Source: Bacteroidota bacterium (GTDB lineage: Bacteria; Bacteroidota; Bacteroidia; Chitinophagales; Chitinophagaceae). From it: a stretch of 59,526 nucleotides of DNA. Every line of letters begins with the position of its first letter. Within the stretch, counting starts at the first letter, position 1. Both the position numbers and the translations under genes were made by a program. The notes beneath the pieces are model-generated. The model searched no databases and was not told where the DNA came from. It worked only from the letters and a program-made list of their open reading frames with translations. The stretch lies in NCBI GenBank assembly GCA_030706635.1, contig JAUZOD010000020.1, forward strand, positions 1 through 59,526. The letters run 5' to 3'. This document shows positions 1-9,127 of the stretch, piece after piece.

Positions 1-220
1 ATTACAAGTAATCAATAGATCATTATAAGGTATTTTACTTATTAGAACCTTATTAATACCTTGGGATAATCTTAAAATGAATACTCCCTCTTTATATTTT
101 CACTAACCTCCCGGGGGAAGAATCAAGAGCTCTTTTATAGGTGATTTGAAACGATTAGCCTTGTCCCAACACGTATATAGTTGCCGCCTTAAAAAACTAA
201 CACCCATTAGCTTTTTGCGC

Positions 221-228
221 TAAATTTG
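221..228 (+). promoter_or_regulatory. possible -7 promoter element upstream of icmF
   Basis: TAAATTTG matches the Bacteroidota -7 consensus TAnnTTTG and lies 22 bases before the icmF start codon. I see no clear TTG at the -33 position with the usual spacing, so this rests on one half of the promoter. The rest of positions 1-250 is A+T-rich and holds no gene I can support. Confidence 0.3.
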
Positions 229-250
229 TTGATTATCAGCTGGTTTCTTT

Positions 251-3200
251 ATGGAAAGCGCTACGCAACGATTGAGGATCGTAACGGCTACCTCGCTGTT
301 CGACGGGCATGATGCTGCCATCAACATCATGCGCCGGATCTTTCAGAGCAAAGGAGTGGAAGTGATTCACCTCGGGCATAACCGGAGCGTGAGGGAAATC
401 GCCGAGGCCGCCATAGAAGAGGATGTTCAGGCCATTGCCATCACTTCCTACCAGGGCGGTCATATCGAATTCTTTAAATATCTGAAAGACCTGCTGGAGG
501 AAAGTGGCTGCGGACACATCCGGCTGTTTGGCGGAGGCGGTGGAACCATCCTGCCGTCTGAAATAAGAGAGCTGCAGGAGTACGGTATCAGTCGCATTTA
601 TTCTCCCGATGATGGCCGTACGATGGGTCTCGAAGGCATGATCGAAGACGTTATCCGTCAAATAAAAAAGACATTCGATCCGGACACGCCAAAGGAAAAG
701 CAATTCTGGAAAGCCGCTTCGCACTGGAATGGGATTCCGCCGCTGGGCGAATACAAGGAGATACGCCGCATTGCCCGGGAAATCAGCATCGCAGAGAACG
801 AATTGGCCGATATTGAAACAGAAGAAAACAGGGATGGATTTGCCGGAACAAAACCTAAAGGAAAAACGCTTTCTCCTGCTGCGGACAAAGGGGGTATCAT
901 TTCTTCGCCGGTAATTGGTATAACGGGCACTGGCGGTGCGGGAAAAAGCAGTGTCACCGATGAAATCGTGCGCCGCTTCCTGCAGGGTTTTGCAAATAAA
1001 ACCATCGCCGTTATTTCTGTAGATCCCTCTAAGAAAAAATCGGGCGGCGCGTTGCTGGGAGACCGGATCAGGATGAACAGCATTCATTCTCCCAGGGCTT
1101 ATATGCGTTCCCTCGCCACCCGGGAAGCCGACGTGGCGCTGAGTCCTTATGTTCGCGAAGCGCTGGATGTTTGCCGCGCATCGGCCTTTGATCTGATCAT
1201 CCTGGAATCCGCAGGTACGGGTCAGAGTGATTCATCCATTCTGGATTACTGCGATCTGAGTATTTATGTGATGACGCCTGAATACGGTGCAGCCAGCCAG
1301 CTCGAAAAAATCAATATGCTTGATTATGCTGACCTGATCGTGCTGAATAAATCCGACAAGCCGGGAGCCGCCGATGCGCTGATTGAAGTCCGGAAACAAT
1401 ATAAACGGAACCACGGCCTGTGGACGGCAAAGGATAGCGAATTACCGGTACAAGCTACAACCGCTTCCTTATTCAATGATACCGGCACTCAAATGATGTT
1501 CAACCAGCTGCTGCAAAAGCTGGACGAGCGATGCAGAACCCGGTTTGTATCTGAAATTCATTTACCGGAAATCAGGACCCATACCGAAAAGGCGATTATA
1601 CCGGCTTCCAGGATCAGGTACCTGAGCGAGATCCATGAAGCGATCACTGAATATAATGACCTGGTAAAGGAACAATCGCGGATAGCCACCACACTTTATC
1701 AGTTACAGGGAGCGATGCAGGAGATGCGGAAAAAAGCTTCCGTTGAAAAACCAGAGGATGATAAGGAAAGTGAAAATTTACTGAACCTTCTGCAGCACCG
1801 GATCTCCTTCCATGAAGCCCGGCTCACGCCGGTAAGCCGGAAATTGATCAGGAACTGGCCGGCAAAAATAAAATCTTACCAGCAGGATCAGTACAGCTAT
1901 AATGTGCGGAATCAGCGGATCACCCAATCTCTTTTTACGAGTACCTTGTCCGGAACGCGTATTCCCAGGGTAGTTCTTCCAAAATATAATGACTGGGGCG
2001 ATATCCTGCGCTGGCAGGCTCAGGAAAATGTTCCGGGATCTTTTCCGTTTACTGCAGGTGTTTTTCCGTTGAAGCGGGAATCGGAAGACCCTACCAGGAT
2101 GTTTGCAGGGGAAGGAGGGCCTGAACGCACCAACAAAAGATTTCATTACGTGTCTGCCGGTCAGCCCTATAAAAGATTAAGCACGGCTTTTGACTCAGTG
2201 ACTTTATACGGGGAAGATCCGGACCCGCGGCCGGATATCTTCGGGAAAGTGGGAAACAGCGGTGTGAGTATTTGTACCGTGGATGACGCGAAGAAATTGT
2301 ACAGCGGCTTCGATCTTTGTGATCCAGCGACTTCAGTCAGTATGACGATCAACGGCCCCGCTCCGATGATCCTGGCCTTTTTTCTGCATGCGGCCATTGA
2401 TCAGCAATGCGAAAAGTATATTTCAGAAAATGGTCTCTGGGATCAGGTGAACCGGCAGATAGACAAACAATATGCTGCGGGCAATCGCCCGGTATATCTT
2501 GAACCGGGCTCAGAAAAACTACCGGAGGGCCATAGCGGGCTGGGATTAAAGCTGCTGGGCGTGTCCGGTGAAGACGTATTACCCAAAGAAGTCTATGATA
2601 CTTTAAAAGCAAAGGCGCTCAGCCTGGTACGCGGAACGGTTCAGGCAGACATTCTCAAGGAGGACCAGGCACAGAACACCTGTATTTTCTCCACAGAATT
2701 CGCATTGAAGCTAATGGGTGATGTGCAGGAATATTTTCATGTAAACAGCGTCCGTAATTTTTACAGCGTATCCATCAGCGGATATCATATTGCAGAAGCC
2801 GGCGCCAATCCCATCACCCAGCTGGCTTTTACGCTGGCCAACGGATTTACTTATGTGGAATATTACAAGAGCAGGGGAATGGATATAGATCAATTTGCAC
2901 CCAATCTTTCTTTCTTTTTCAGCAATGGTATGGACGCTGAATACAGTGTGATCGGTCGTGTGGCGCGCCGGATCTGGTCAAAAGCCATGAAGTACAAATA
3001 CAAGGCAAACAAACGGAGCCAGATGCTGAAATATCATATTCAGACCAGTGGCCGGAGCCTGCATGCGCAGGAAGTTGACTTCAACGATATCCGTACGACC
3101 CTCCAGGCATTATACGCCATCTATGATAACTGCAATTCCCTTCATACCAATGCCTACGATGAAGCCGTCACAACACCAACAGAAGAAAGTGTGCGCAGAG

Positions 3201-3730
3201 CGATGGCCATCCAGCTGATCATCAATCGCGAACTGGGAACAATAAAAACGGAGAATTTTATTCAGGGCTCATTCCTGATTGAGGAACTTACCGATCTCGT
3301 GGAAGAAGCTGTTATGAAAGAATTTGATCGTTTAACGGAAAGGGGCGGTGTGATGGGCGCTATGGAACGGATGTATCAGCGCAATAAGATTCAGGAAGAA
3401 AGCCTCCATTATGAAAGCCTGAAACACACCGGGGAATTGCCGATTGTGGGTGTAAATACTTTCTTAAATAGATCCGGGTCTGCTACAATAACGCCGCGGA
3501 ATATTATCCGGAGCACCCGGGATGAAAAAGACCGGCAAATTGAGAACCTGCGGCAATTCCGCAAGCGCAATGAATCGAAAGCAGAAGAACATCTCCTCAA
3601 ATTGAAAAAGGTGGCCGTTGAAAACGGAAATTTATTTGAATGTCTGATGGACACGGTAAAATATTGCAGCCTTGGCGAGATCACGCATGCATTGTATGAG
3701 GTTGGCGGTCAGTACCGGAGAAATATGTGA
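251..3730 (+). CDS. icmF: fused isobutyryl-CoA mutase IcmF (B12-dependent)
   Basis: The 1159-residue protein interconverts isobutyryl-CoA and butyryl-CoA using adenosylcobalamin, and carries its own G-protein chaperone in the same chain. An N-terminal B12-binding domain has [10 protein letters not shown] at residues 18-27, with His20 as the expected cobalt ligand. A MeaB-like GTPase follows, with P-loop GTGGAGKSS near 226-234, [15 protein letters not shown] after it, and NKSD near 366. The rest, from about residue 560, is the substrate-binding mutase barrel. This domain order and length fit IcmF rather than the two-subunit methylmalonyl-CoA mutase. The gene stands alone on its strand. A hydroxyacyl-CoA dehydrogenase that could handle C4 acyl-CoA lies elsewhere at 40.7 kb. 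The exact substrate (isobutyryl-, isovaleryl- or pivalyl-CoA) cannot be read from sequence alone. Confidence 0.95.
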   Translation: MESATQRLRIVTATSLFDGHDAAINIMRRIFQSKGVEVIHLGHNRSVREIAEAAIEEDVQAIAITSYQGGHIEFFKYLKDLLEESGCGHIRLFGGGGGTILPSEIRELQEYGISRIYSPDDGRTMGLEGMIEDVIRQIKKTFDPDTPKEKQFWKAASHWNGIPPLGEYKEIRRIAREISIAENELADIETEENRDGFAGTKPKGKTLSPAADKGGIISSPVIGITGTGGAGKSSVTDEIVRRFLQGFANKTIAVISVDPSKKKSGGALLGDRIRMNSIHSPRAYMRSLATREADVALSPYVREALDVCRASAFDLIILESAGTGQSDSSILDYCDLSIYVMTPEYGAASQLEKINMLDYADLIVLNKSDKPGAADALIEVRKQYKRNHGLWTAKDSELPVQATTASLFNDTGTQMMFNQLLQKLDERCRTRFVSEIHLPEIRTHTEKAIIPASRIRYLSEIHEAITEYNDLVKEQSRIATTLYQLQGAMQEMRKKASVEKPEDDKESENLLNLLQHRISFHEARLTPVSRKLIRNWPAKIKSYQQDQYSYNVRNQRITQSLFTSTLSGTRIPRVVLPKYNDWGDILRWQAQENVPGSFPFTAGVFPLKRESEDPTRMFAGEGGPERTNKRFHYVSAGQPYKRLSTAFDSVTLYGEDPDPRPDIFGKVGNSGVSICTVDDAKKLYSGFDLCDPATSVSMTINGPAPMILAFFLHAAIDQQCEKYISENGLWDQVNRQIDKQYAAGNRPVYLEPGSEKLPEGHSGLGLKLLGVSGEDVLPKEVYDTLKAKALSLVRGTVQADILKEDQAQNTCIFSTEFALKLMGDVQEYFHVNSVRNFYSVSISGYHIAEAGANPITQLAFTLANGFTYVEYYKSRGMDIDQFAPNLSFFFSNGMDAEYSVIGRVARRIWSKAMKYKYKANKRSQMLKYHIQTSGRSLHAQEVDFNDIRTTLQALYAIYDNCNSLHTNAYDEAVTTPTEESVRRAMAIQLIINRELGTIKTENFIQGSFLIEELTDLVEEAVMKEFDRLTERGGVMGAMERMYQRNKIQEESLHYESLKHTGELPIVGVNTFLNRSGSATITPRNIIRSTRDEKDRQIENLRQFRKRNESKAEEHLLKLKKVAVENGNLFECLMDTVKYCSLGEITHALYEVGGQYRRNM

Positions 3731-3829
3731 TAAATCAAGGTCCTCATCCGTTAATTCGATGTTCTGCTCCTTGATACGGTTTCTTACCACATCCCAGGGT
3801 TTATTCAATTGCAGGGAAGTTTTCTCCAT
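3632..3829 (-). pseudogene. truncated CsbD-like stress protein remnant
   Basis: The first 33 or so residues (MEKTSLQLNKPWDVVR then IKEQNIELTDEDLDL) resemble the N-terminus of small Bacteroidota CsbD-like proteins, which have a tryptophan followed by a lysine-rich helix and an LTDEDL motif. The expected C-terminal half (glutamate-rich, ending in a helix) is missing. From about position 3730 downward the frame simply runs antisense through the icmF 3' end. It therefore looks like a gene truncated at its junction with icmF. It could still be expressed as a chimera. It follows the small membrane-protein gene at 3845-4048 on the same strand by 15 bases, a pairing typical of stress genes. The family call is from memory of the motif. 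Confidence 0.45.
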
Positions 3830-3844
3830 ATCTATGATTTTGTA

Positions 3845-4048
3845 TTAGCCCCGGTTGGACAAATCGCGGGTACTCCGGATAAGACCAATACCGGCAACGA
3901 AAAAGAGCAATCCAAGAACGCCATACATAACCACGGCCCGTATGCTGTGATTGCTCGCCGTATTGCCCTGGACAAATTGGTAGGCTGCCAGGATCAATCC
4001 GGCAATTCCCAGCACAGTGAGAATTACACCAAACACGCGTTTTTCCAT
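3845..4048 (-). CDS. small two-helix membrane protein
   Basis: This 67-residue protein has two hydrophobic segments, roughly residues 5-22 (VFGVILTVLGIAGLILAA) and 40-57 (VVMYGVLGLLFFVAGIGLI), joined by a short polar loop, so it should be an inner-membrane hairpin. I chose the start at 4048 (MEKRVFGV) because the longer frame adds a tail with no membrane or signal character. Similar small proteins of unknown function are common in Chitinophagaceae. It is transcribed toward the CsbD-like remnant, and the two probably formed a stress-related unit. The function is unknown. Confidence 0.6.
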   Translation of the reverse strand: MEKRVFGVILTVLGIAGLILAAYQFVQGNTASNHSIRAVVMYGVLGLLFFVAGIGLIRSTRDLSNRG

Positions 4049-4138
4049 TTTTAAGGGTTTTAAGTTGATGAAGGCAAAGAGCATGCCTGCCCGGCAATCA
4101 TGCCATGACCCTGGCCTGTTTTTTTCTTGTTTTATAAA

Positions 4139-4861
4139 ATGAAATATTATATCGGCTGTTCAGGCTTTTCTTATAAGGAGTGGAAAGGAGAATTCTACCC
4201 GGAAAAATTGCCGCAGAAGGGCTGGTTTGCCTTTTATGCTACCCAATTCAATACCCTGGAACTGAATACAACCTTCTATCGTTTCCCAACGCCTGCCATG
4301 CTAGGCAATTGGTTTGACCAAAGTCCGGATGTTTTTCTTTTTTCGGTTAAGGCTCCGCGACTGATCACCCATTATAAAAAATTTCAGGATACGGAAGGAC
4401 TGTTGCAGGATTTTTACGGTACAGTTTCGGAAGGTCTGAAAGACAAACTGGGCCCTGTACTCTTCCAACTTCCGAAACAGCTTGTTTATTCTCCGGAGTT
4501 ATTGGAAAGAATTATCGGTTCTCTGGATAAGAAATTCCTGAACGCTGTAGAATTCCGTGATCCAGGCTGGTGGACAAATCATGTTGAAGCTGCGCTCGCG
4601 GATCATAAAATTATGTTTTGCGGAATCAGCCATCCTTCGCTTCCCGACAATATCGTTTTGAATACTACGAATGTTTATTACCGGTATCACGGTGTGCCAA
4701 AACTGTACTATTCGGAATATGATTTAGACATCATGAAGGCTATGGCGGAAAAACTTCAATCTCCCGCCGTGGCACATGCTTATATCTATTTTAACAATAC
4801 GGCAAAAGGAGCTGCTATTCATAACGCAAGACAATTGAAAGAGCTTATTTTTGCATCCTAA
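4139..4861 (+). CDS. DUF72 family protein (YecE-like)
   Basis: The 240-residue protein begins with YYIGCSGFSYKEWKGEFYP, the characteristic N-terminal strand of the DUF72 TIM-barrel family. It continues with FYATQFNTLELNTTFYRFP, KAPRLITH and, near the C-terminus, HAYIYFNNTAKGAAIHNA, the family's conserved NN region. The ATG at 4139 is preferred over the upstream TTG at 4127 because the family alignment starts at this methionine. DUF72 proteins have a nuclease-like or metal-binding barrel, but their cellular role is not settled. The amidase gene follows after 9 bases on the same strand, so the two are probably cotranscribed. Confidence 0.9.
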   Translation: MKYYIGCSGFSYKEWKGEFYPEKLPQKGWFAFYATQFNTLELNTTFYRFPTPAMLGNWFDQSPDVFLFSVKAPRLITHYKKFQDTEGLLQDFYGTVSEGLKDKLGPVLFQLPKQLVYSPELLERIIGSLDKKFLNAVEFRDPGWWTNHVEAALADHKIMFCGISHPSLPDNIVLNTTNVYYRYHGVPKLYYSEYDLDIMKAMAEKLQSPAVAHAYIYFNNTAKGAAIHNARQLKELIFAS

Positions 4862-4870
4862 AAAAGCTGC

Positions 4871-5698
4871 ATGAACAGGAGATCCTTTCTGCTTTTTGCG
4901 ATATTGATTTTAGGATGCCGGACCAATCCTTACCATGCATCGAACCGGGTTTACAGAAAGCAGGTAAAAGAGCTCAGTCAGCGGCTCAGGGAACAACCGC
5001 CCAATTATTTTCAAACAGTGGCGCCAGATGCGGGTGAAGTGTCAAAAGAAAATTGGATCGGTACAGTCAACTTCGATTTGCGGAAACCTGATTTTATCAT
5101 CATTCATCATACGGCGCAGAATGCATGCAACGAGACCCTACACGCGTTTACGATCAAACAATCAAAAGTAAGCGCGCATTATGTGATTTGTAAAGATGGC
5201 ACGGTTCATCACATGCTGAATGATTATCTCCGCGCCTGGCAGGCCGGAGCCAGCAAATGGGGACAGAATACCGACATCAATTCCTGCAGCATCGGTATCG
5301 AACTGGACAATAACGGATTTGAGGATTTTACCGATCCACAGATCAACAGCCTGATCACCCTGCTGGATACGCTTAAAATGAAATACAGGATTCCTCAGGA
5401 GAACATCATTGGTCATGGGGATATTGCTCCGGGAAGAAAAGTGGACCCCAACTGGCGCTTTCCCTGGAAACTGCTGGCGGATCATGGGTTTGGGGAGTGG
5501 TATGATGATACCAGCCGGGTTATTGTTCCACCTGGATTTGACGAATATCAGGCGTTGCGGGTGATCGGTTATCAGGTGAAGGATACTATGGCCGTAGTGA
5601 ACGCCTTCCGGCGTCATTGGATGCAGGACACGGTTTACCGGCCACTTGACAGTGTTTCGGACAAGATCCTGTATAATCTCTCGCAGAAATATCAATAA
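4871..5698 (+). CDS. lipoprotein N-acetylmuramoyl-L-alanine amidase (Amidase_2)
   Basis: This predicted lipoprotein cleaves the amide bond between MurNAc and the stem peptide, in peptidoglycan or recycled muropeptides. The 275-residue product starts with a lipoprotein signal (MNRRSFLLFAILILGC, Cys16 as the lipidation site). The Amidase_2 fold is shown by FIIIHHTA near residue 76 (first zinc histidine) and by GHGDIAPGRKVDP near residue 181 (second zinc ligand plus catalytic Lys region). SAHYVICKDGTVHHM is the conserved central strand. The AmpD-like domain ends near residue 200. The last 75 residues are an extension of unknown role. A bidirectional terminator follows directly. Confidence 0.92.
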   Translation: MNRRSFLLFAILILGCRTNPYHASNRVYRKQVKELSQRLREQPPNYFQTVAPDAGEVSKENWIGTVNFDLRKPDFIIIHHTAQNACNETLHAFTIKQSKVSAHYVICKDGTVHHMLNDYLRAWQAGASKWGQNTDINSCSIGIELDNNGFEDFTDPQINSLITLLDTLKMKYRIPQENIIGHGDIAPGRKVDPNWRFPWKLLADHGFGEWYDDTSRVIVPPGFDEYQALRVIGYQVKDTMAVVNAFRRHWMQDTVYRPLDSVSDKILYNLSQKYQ

Positions 5699-5701
5699 AA
5701 A

Positions 5702-5725
5702 AACCACTTTTCAGTGGTTCTTTTT
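5702..5725 (+). terminator. bidirectional rho-independent terminator
   Basis: AACCACT (5702-5708), loop TTTC and AGTGGTT (5713-5719) form a perfect 7-bp stem. A T-run follows on the plus strand, and an A-run precedes it, which serves as the U-run for minus-strand transcripts. It sits between the convergent amidase and DJ-1/PfpI genes. Confidence 0.8.
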
Positions 5726-5758
5726 ACGATGACTACCTGTGTATATAGACGGGACGGA

Positions 5759-6322
5759 TCAGTTCATAGGAGATGGTTCATGAATGCCTTCCGCAAATTC
5801 TTCAATCATTTTTTTGTTAAATGCTTCCAGATCAGCCGGACTCCGGCTGGTCACCAGTCCACGGTCCGTTACCACTTCCAGATCCGCCCAGCTTACACCC
5901 GCATTTTCCAGGTCGGTTCTGATGGAAGGAAATGATGTCATGTTTCTTCCACTCAGCATGCCTGTTTCAATTAGCAATTGCGGTCCGTGACAAATAGCGG
6001 CTACCGGTTTTCCCTCTTCCAGAAATTGTTGCGCGAAATCCACACAATCGGGATTGGCCCGCATCTGATCGGGATTCATTACCCCGCCCGGAATCATCAG
6101 TGCATCGTAGTCCTCGGCATCTGCATCTTCGAGGTTTACATCTACGGGAAGCTGAACAGACCAGTGGTCGTGATTCCAGGCTTTTACTTTATCCTTTTGC
6201 GGAGACACAATATGCACCGTTGCTCCCGCATCCATCAATGCTTTCCGGGGACTTGTTAATTCAACTTCTTCGAAACCATTCTCCGTGAGGATGGCCACCT
6301 TCTTACCACTTAACTTTCCCAT
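5759..6322 (-). CDS. DJ-1/PfpI family protein (YhbO/YraA-like)
   Basis: The 187-residue protein belongs to the PfpI branch of the DJ-1 superfamily, which includes glyoxalase/deglycase-like stress proteins and putative peptidases. KVAILTENGFEEVEL gives the first strand with the conserved Glu. AICHGPQLLIE is the nucleophile elbow with the catalytic Cys, followed by its partner His. DYDALMIPGG is the usual central motif. The start at MGKLSGKK (6322) is preferred because the longer frame, from 6406, adds about 28 residues with no family similarity. It converges with the amidase across the terminator and is divergent from the glycosidase gene. The true substrate is uncertain, as for most of this subfamily. 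Confidence 0.88.
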   Translation of the reverse strand: MGKLSGKKVAILTENGFEEVELTSPRKALMDAGATVHIVSPQKDKVKAWNHDHWSVQLPVDVNLEDADAEDYDALMIPGGVMNPDQMRANPDCVDFAQQFLEEGKPVAAICHGPQLLIETGMLSGRNMTSFPSIRTDLENAGVSWADLEVVTDRGLVTSRSPADLEAFNKKMIEEFAEGIHEPSPMN

Positions 6323-6439
6323 ACTGACTAAATTTAAAGATGAATTTAATAGTTGTTCAGGCTGAATGGGTTCAAAAACAATACCAGTACAAAACAGATC
6401 CTTCATCCGTTAGTTAACTAAATCGTAATTTTAAACCGG

Positions 6440-9112
6440 ATGAATCCACTTATGACAATTGAGCAGAAAAGACTGGTCGTAAATTCCTATAAAAAGATAC
6501 CCCTCGAACAATGGGGCCCTTACCTGAGCGAGCGGCAATGGGGAACAGTAAGAGAAGACTACGGACCTTATGGGGATGCCTGGAATTATTTTCCTTATGA
6601 TCATGCCCATTGCAGGCAATATCAATGGGGCGAGGACGGCCTGGCGGGGATCTCCGATTTTTTCCAGAACCTCTGTTTTGCCGTTGCCTTGTGGAATGGC
6701 AAAGATCCGATTTTGAAAGAGCGATTGTTCGGGTTGGGAAACACGCAGGGTAACCACGGCGAAGATGTTAAGGAATTGTATTATCACCTGGATAATATTC
6801 CTTCTCATTATTATATGGAATACCTCTACAAATATCCGCAGCAGGCATTTCCTTATGAGAAGATCCGGGAGGAAAACGGAATGCGCTCCAAGAGCGATCC
6901 GGAATATGAAATCCTCGACACCGGCATTTTCGACAGAAATGAATATTTTGACGTGCTGGTCACTTATGCCAAACAGAATGCCAATGATATTTTCATACGG
7001 ATTGATATCAGCAACCGGTATCACGAGGCCGCCGATATCACGGTTCTTCCCACATTATGGTTTTACAATAAATGGAACAATGATCCGGAAAAAAAACCCA
7101 GGATCAGCCAGCGCAATAAAAATTCAGTAAAGGCGGAACATCACCGGCTGGGCAGCTATTATCTATATTTCCAGTCCCCAAAGGATAAATGGTACACGCA
7201 TAATGAAACCAATACCGAAAAGGTTTCCGGAATTCCGAACGAAACCATTTTTGTAAAAGATGCATTTCATGAGGCGCTTATCCGGGGAAAAAACATAGAG
7301 AAGCTGAGAAAGAAAAAAGAAGGAACCAAATTTTCCCCGGTTTATCAATATCATATTGAAGCGGGAAAAACCCAAACAGTTTTTCTGCGGCTCTCGAATA
7401 AATCCATCGGGAACCCTTTCACTTTTGGATTTGAAAAAATTTTCCCGCAACGCAAATCAGAGGCCGACGCTTTTTATGACAATATATTTGATCCGCAGGG
7501 CGATGCTCATCTGAAGAGACTTCAGCGCCAGGCGATTTCCGGATTGCTCTGGAGCAAACAATATTATCACTTCGACGTGGAGAAATGGCTGGCTAAAAGT
7601 GATGGCATCACGCCGGTGAATCAGGGAAAATTATCGGGGAGGAATCATGATTGGAAACACCTCAAAAATCAGGACATCATCGCCATGCCCGATAAATGGG
7701 AATATCCCTGGTATGCTGCCTGGGATATGGCATTCCAGAGTATCCCCATGGCCCTGGTGGATCCGGGTTTTGCGAAAAACCAGTTGCTCCTCATCATGCG
7801 CGAATGGTATATGAAACCCGATGGCCAGTTGCCGGCCTATGAATGGAATTTCAGTGACGTGAACCCGCCGGTGCAGGCCTGGGCCGCCCTTCAGGTTTAC
7901 CGAACGGAGGAGCAGAAGAGCGGGTACGCGGATATCAATTTTCTTAAACGGATCTTTCAAAAACTGCTCATCAATTTTACCTGGTGGGTTAACCGCAAGG
8001 ATCCGAGTGGCAATAATATGTTTGAAGGTGGATTCCTGGGCCTGGATAATATTGGCGTATTCAACCGCAGTATTGAACTGCCCGGGCAAATGCAGCTTGA
8101 ACAGGCCGACGGCACCAGTTGGATGGGTATGTATGCCCTGAACATGATGGACATGGCGCTGGAAATTGCCATGAAGGATAAGTCATTCGAAGACACGGCC
8201 ACCAAATTTTTTGAACAGTTTGTACTGATCGCGGAGGCGCTGAATGAGCAGGGTATGTGGAATGAGGAGGATAAGTTTTTTTATGATACCCTGGCCATTG
8301 CCGGTTCCGCTCCCCTGCAGCTTCGTATTCATTCCATTGTGGGCATCACCACTTTGTTTGCCGTGTCCATAATTGAAAAGAAAAAGCTGGATAAACTGGT
8401 GGATTTCAAAAAGCGCATCAGCTGGTTTGAACATTACCGTCAGAAGAACAAAAAATTCTGGCCCAATGAAGAAAAAACCGATGGCGACACGATACTGCTT
8501 TCACTCATCCCGAGGGAAAGGCTTGTCAGCCTGCTGGTCAGATTACTGAATGAGGAAGAATTCCTGTCACCGGGCGGAATCAGGGCTTTGTCCAAACACC
8601 ATGAGAAAAATCCATATTCGGTCACCATTGACAATATCAGCTATACTATTCAATACGATCCCGGTGATTCCACTTCCAATCTCTTTGGTGGAAATTCAAA
8701 CTGGCGCGGGCCGGTATGGATGCCGATCAACTACCTGATCATTCAGTCCATACGGAAATACGGTCAGTTTTATGGCAATGCGCTGAAAGTGGAATGCCCG
8801 ACAGGTTCGGGTCACTATCTCAACCTGGAAGAAGTAGCCGATTTCCTCACCCGGCGGGTGATCAGTCTGTTTCAGCCCGACGAATCGGGCGCCATCCCGC
8901 AATATGGTCCATACAACTGGTTTTATCAACAACCGGGCAATGAGCATCTGAGTCTATTTTATGAATATTTTCATGGAGATAGCGGGCAGGGGCTGGGAGC
9001 TTGCCAGCAGACCGGCTGGACGGCCCTGCTGGCCGAACTGATCAGTGAACAACAGCGGCGGGAGAAAGAAAAAACGCCGGTGGCAACACCGGAAATAACG
9101 GTAGTTACTTAA
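6440..9112 (+). CDS. MGH1-like / GH63-type glycoside hydrolase
   Basis: This 890-residue protein belongs to the (alpha/alpha)6-barrel enzymes annotated as MGH1-like glucosidases, related to GH63 and mannosylglycerate hydrolase. The N-terminus (WGPYLSERQWGTVREDYGP) and GDAWNYFPYDHA are typical of the family. The barrel carries WEYPWYAAWDMAFQSIP, YEWNFSDVNPPVQAWA and GNSNWRGPVWMPINYLI. No signal peptide is visible, so it should be cytoplasmic. The kinase/RapZ-C fusion gene begins 15 bases downstream on the same strand, so the two are very likely an operon. The substrate is not known; an alpha-glucoside or mannosylglycerate-like compound is plausible. Confidence 0.85.
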   Translation: MNPLMTIEQKRLVVNSYKKIPLEQWGPYLSERQWGTVREDYGPYGDAWNYFPYDHAHCRQYQWGEDGLAGISDFFQNLCFAVALWNGKDPILKERLFGLGNTQGNHGEDVKELYYHLDNIPSHYYMEYLYKYPQQAFPYEKIREENGMRSKSDPEYEILDTGIFDRNEYFDVLVTYAKQNANDIFIRIDISNRYHEAADITVLPTLWFYNKWNNDPEKKPRISQRNKNSVKAEHHRLGSYYLYFQSPKDKWYTHNETNTEKVSGIPNETIFVKDAFHEALIRGKNIEKLRKKKEGTKFSPVYQYHIEAGKTQTVFLRLSNKSIGNPFTFGFEKIFPQRKSEADAFYDNIFDPQGDAHLKRLQRQAISGLLWSKQYYHFDVEKWLAKSDGITPVNQGKLSGRNHDWKHLKNQDIIAMPDKWEYPWYAAWDMAFQSIPMALVDPGFAKNQLLLIMREWYMKPDGQLPAYEWNFSDVNPPVQAWAALQVYRTEEQKSGYADINFLKRIFQKLLINFTWWVNRKDPSGNNMFEGGFLGLDNIGVFNRSIELPGQMQLEQADGTSWMGMYALNMMDMALEIAMKDKSFEDTATKFFEQFVLIAEALNEQGMWNEEDKFFYDTLAIAGSAPLQLRIHSIVGITTLFAVSIIEKKKLDKLVDFKKRISWFEHYRQKNKKFWPNEEKTDGDTILLSLIPRERLVSLLVRLLNEEEFLSPGGIRALSKHHEKNPYSVTIDNISYTIQYDPGDSTSNLFGGNSNWRGPVWMPINYLIIQSIRKYGQFYGNALKVECPTGSGHYLNLEEVADFLTRRVISLFQPDESGAIPQYGPYNWFYQQPGNEHLSLFYEYFHGDSGQGLGACQQTGWTALLAELISEQQRREKEKTPVATPEITVVT

Positions 9113-9127
9113 GCAATCGTTTCACGA

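Noticed and set aside
236-1087. A 283-residue minus-strand open frame
   Set aside because: It is antisense to the B12-binding and GTPase domains of icmF and has no recognisable motif.
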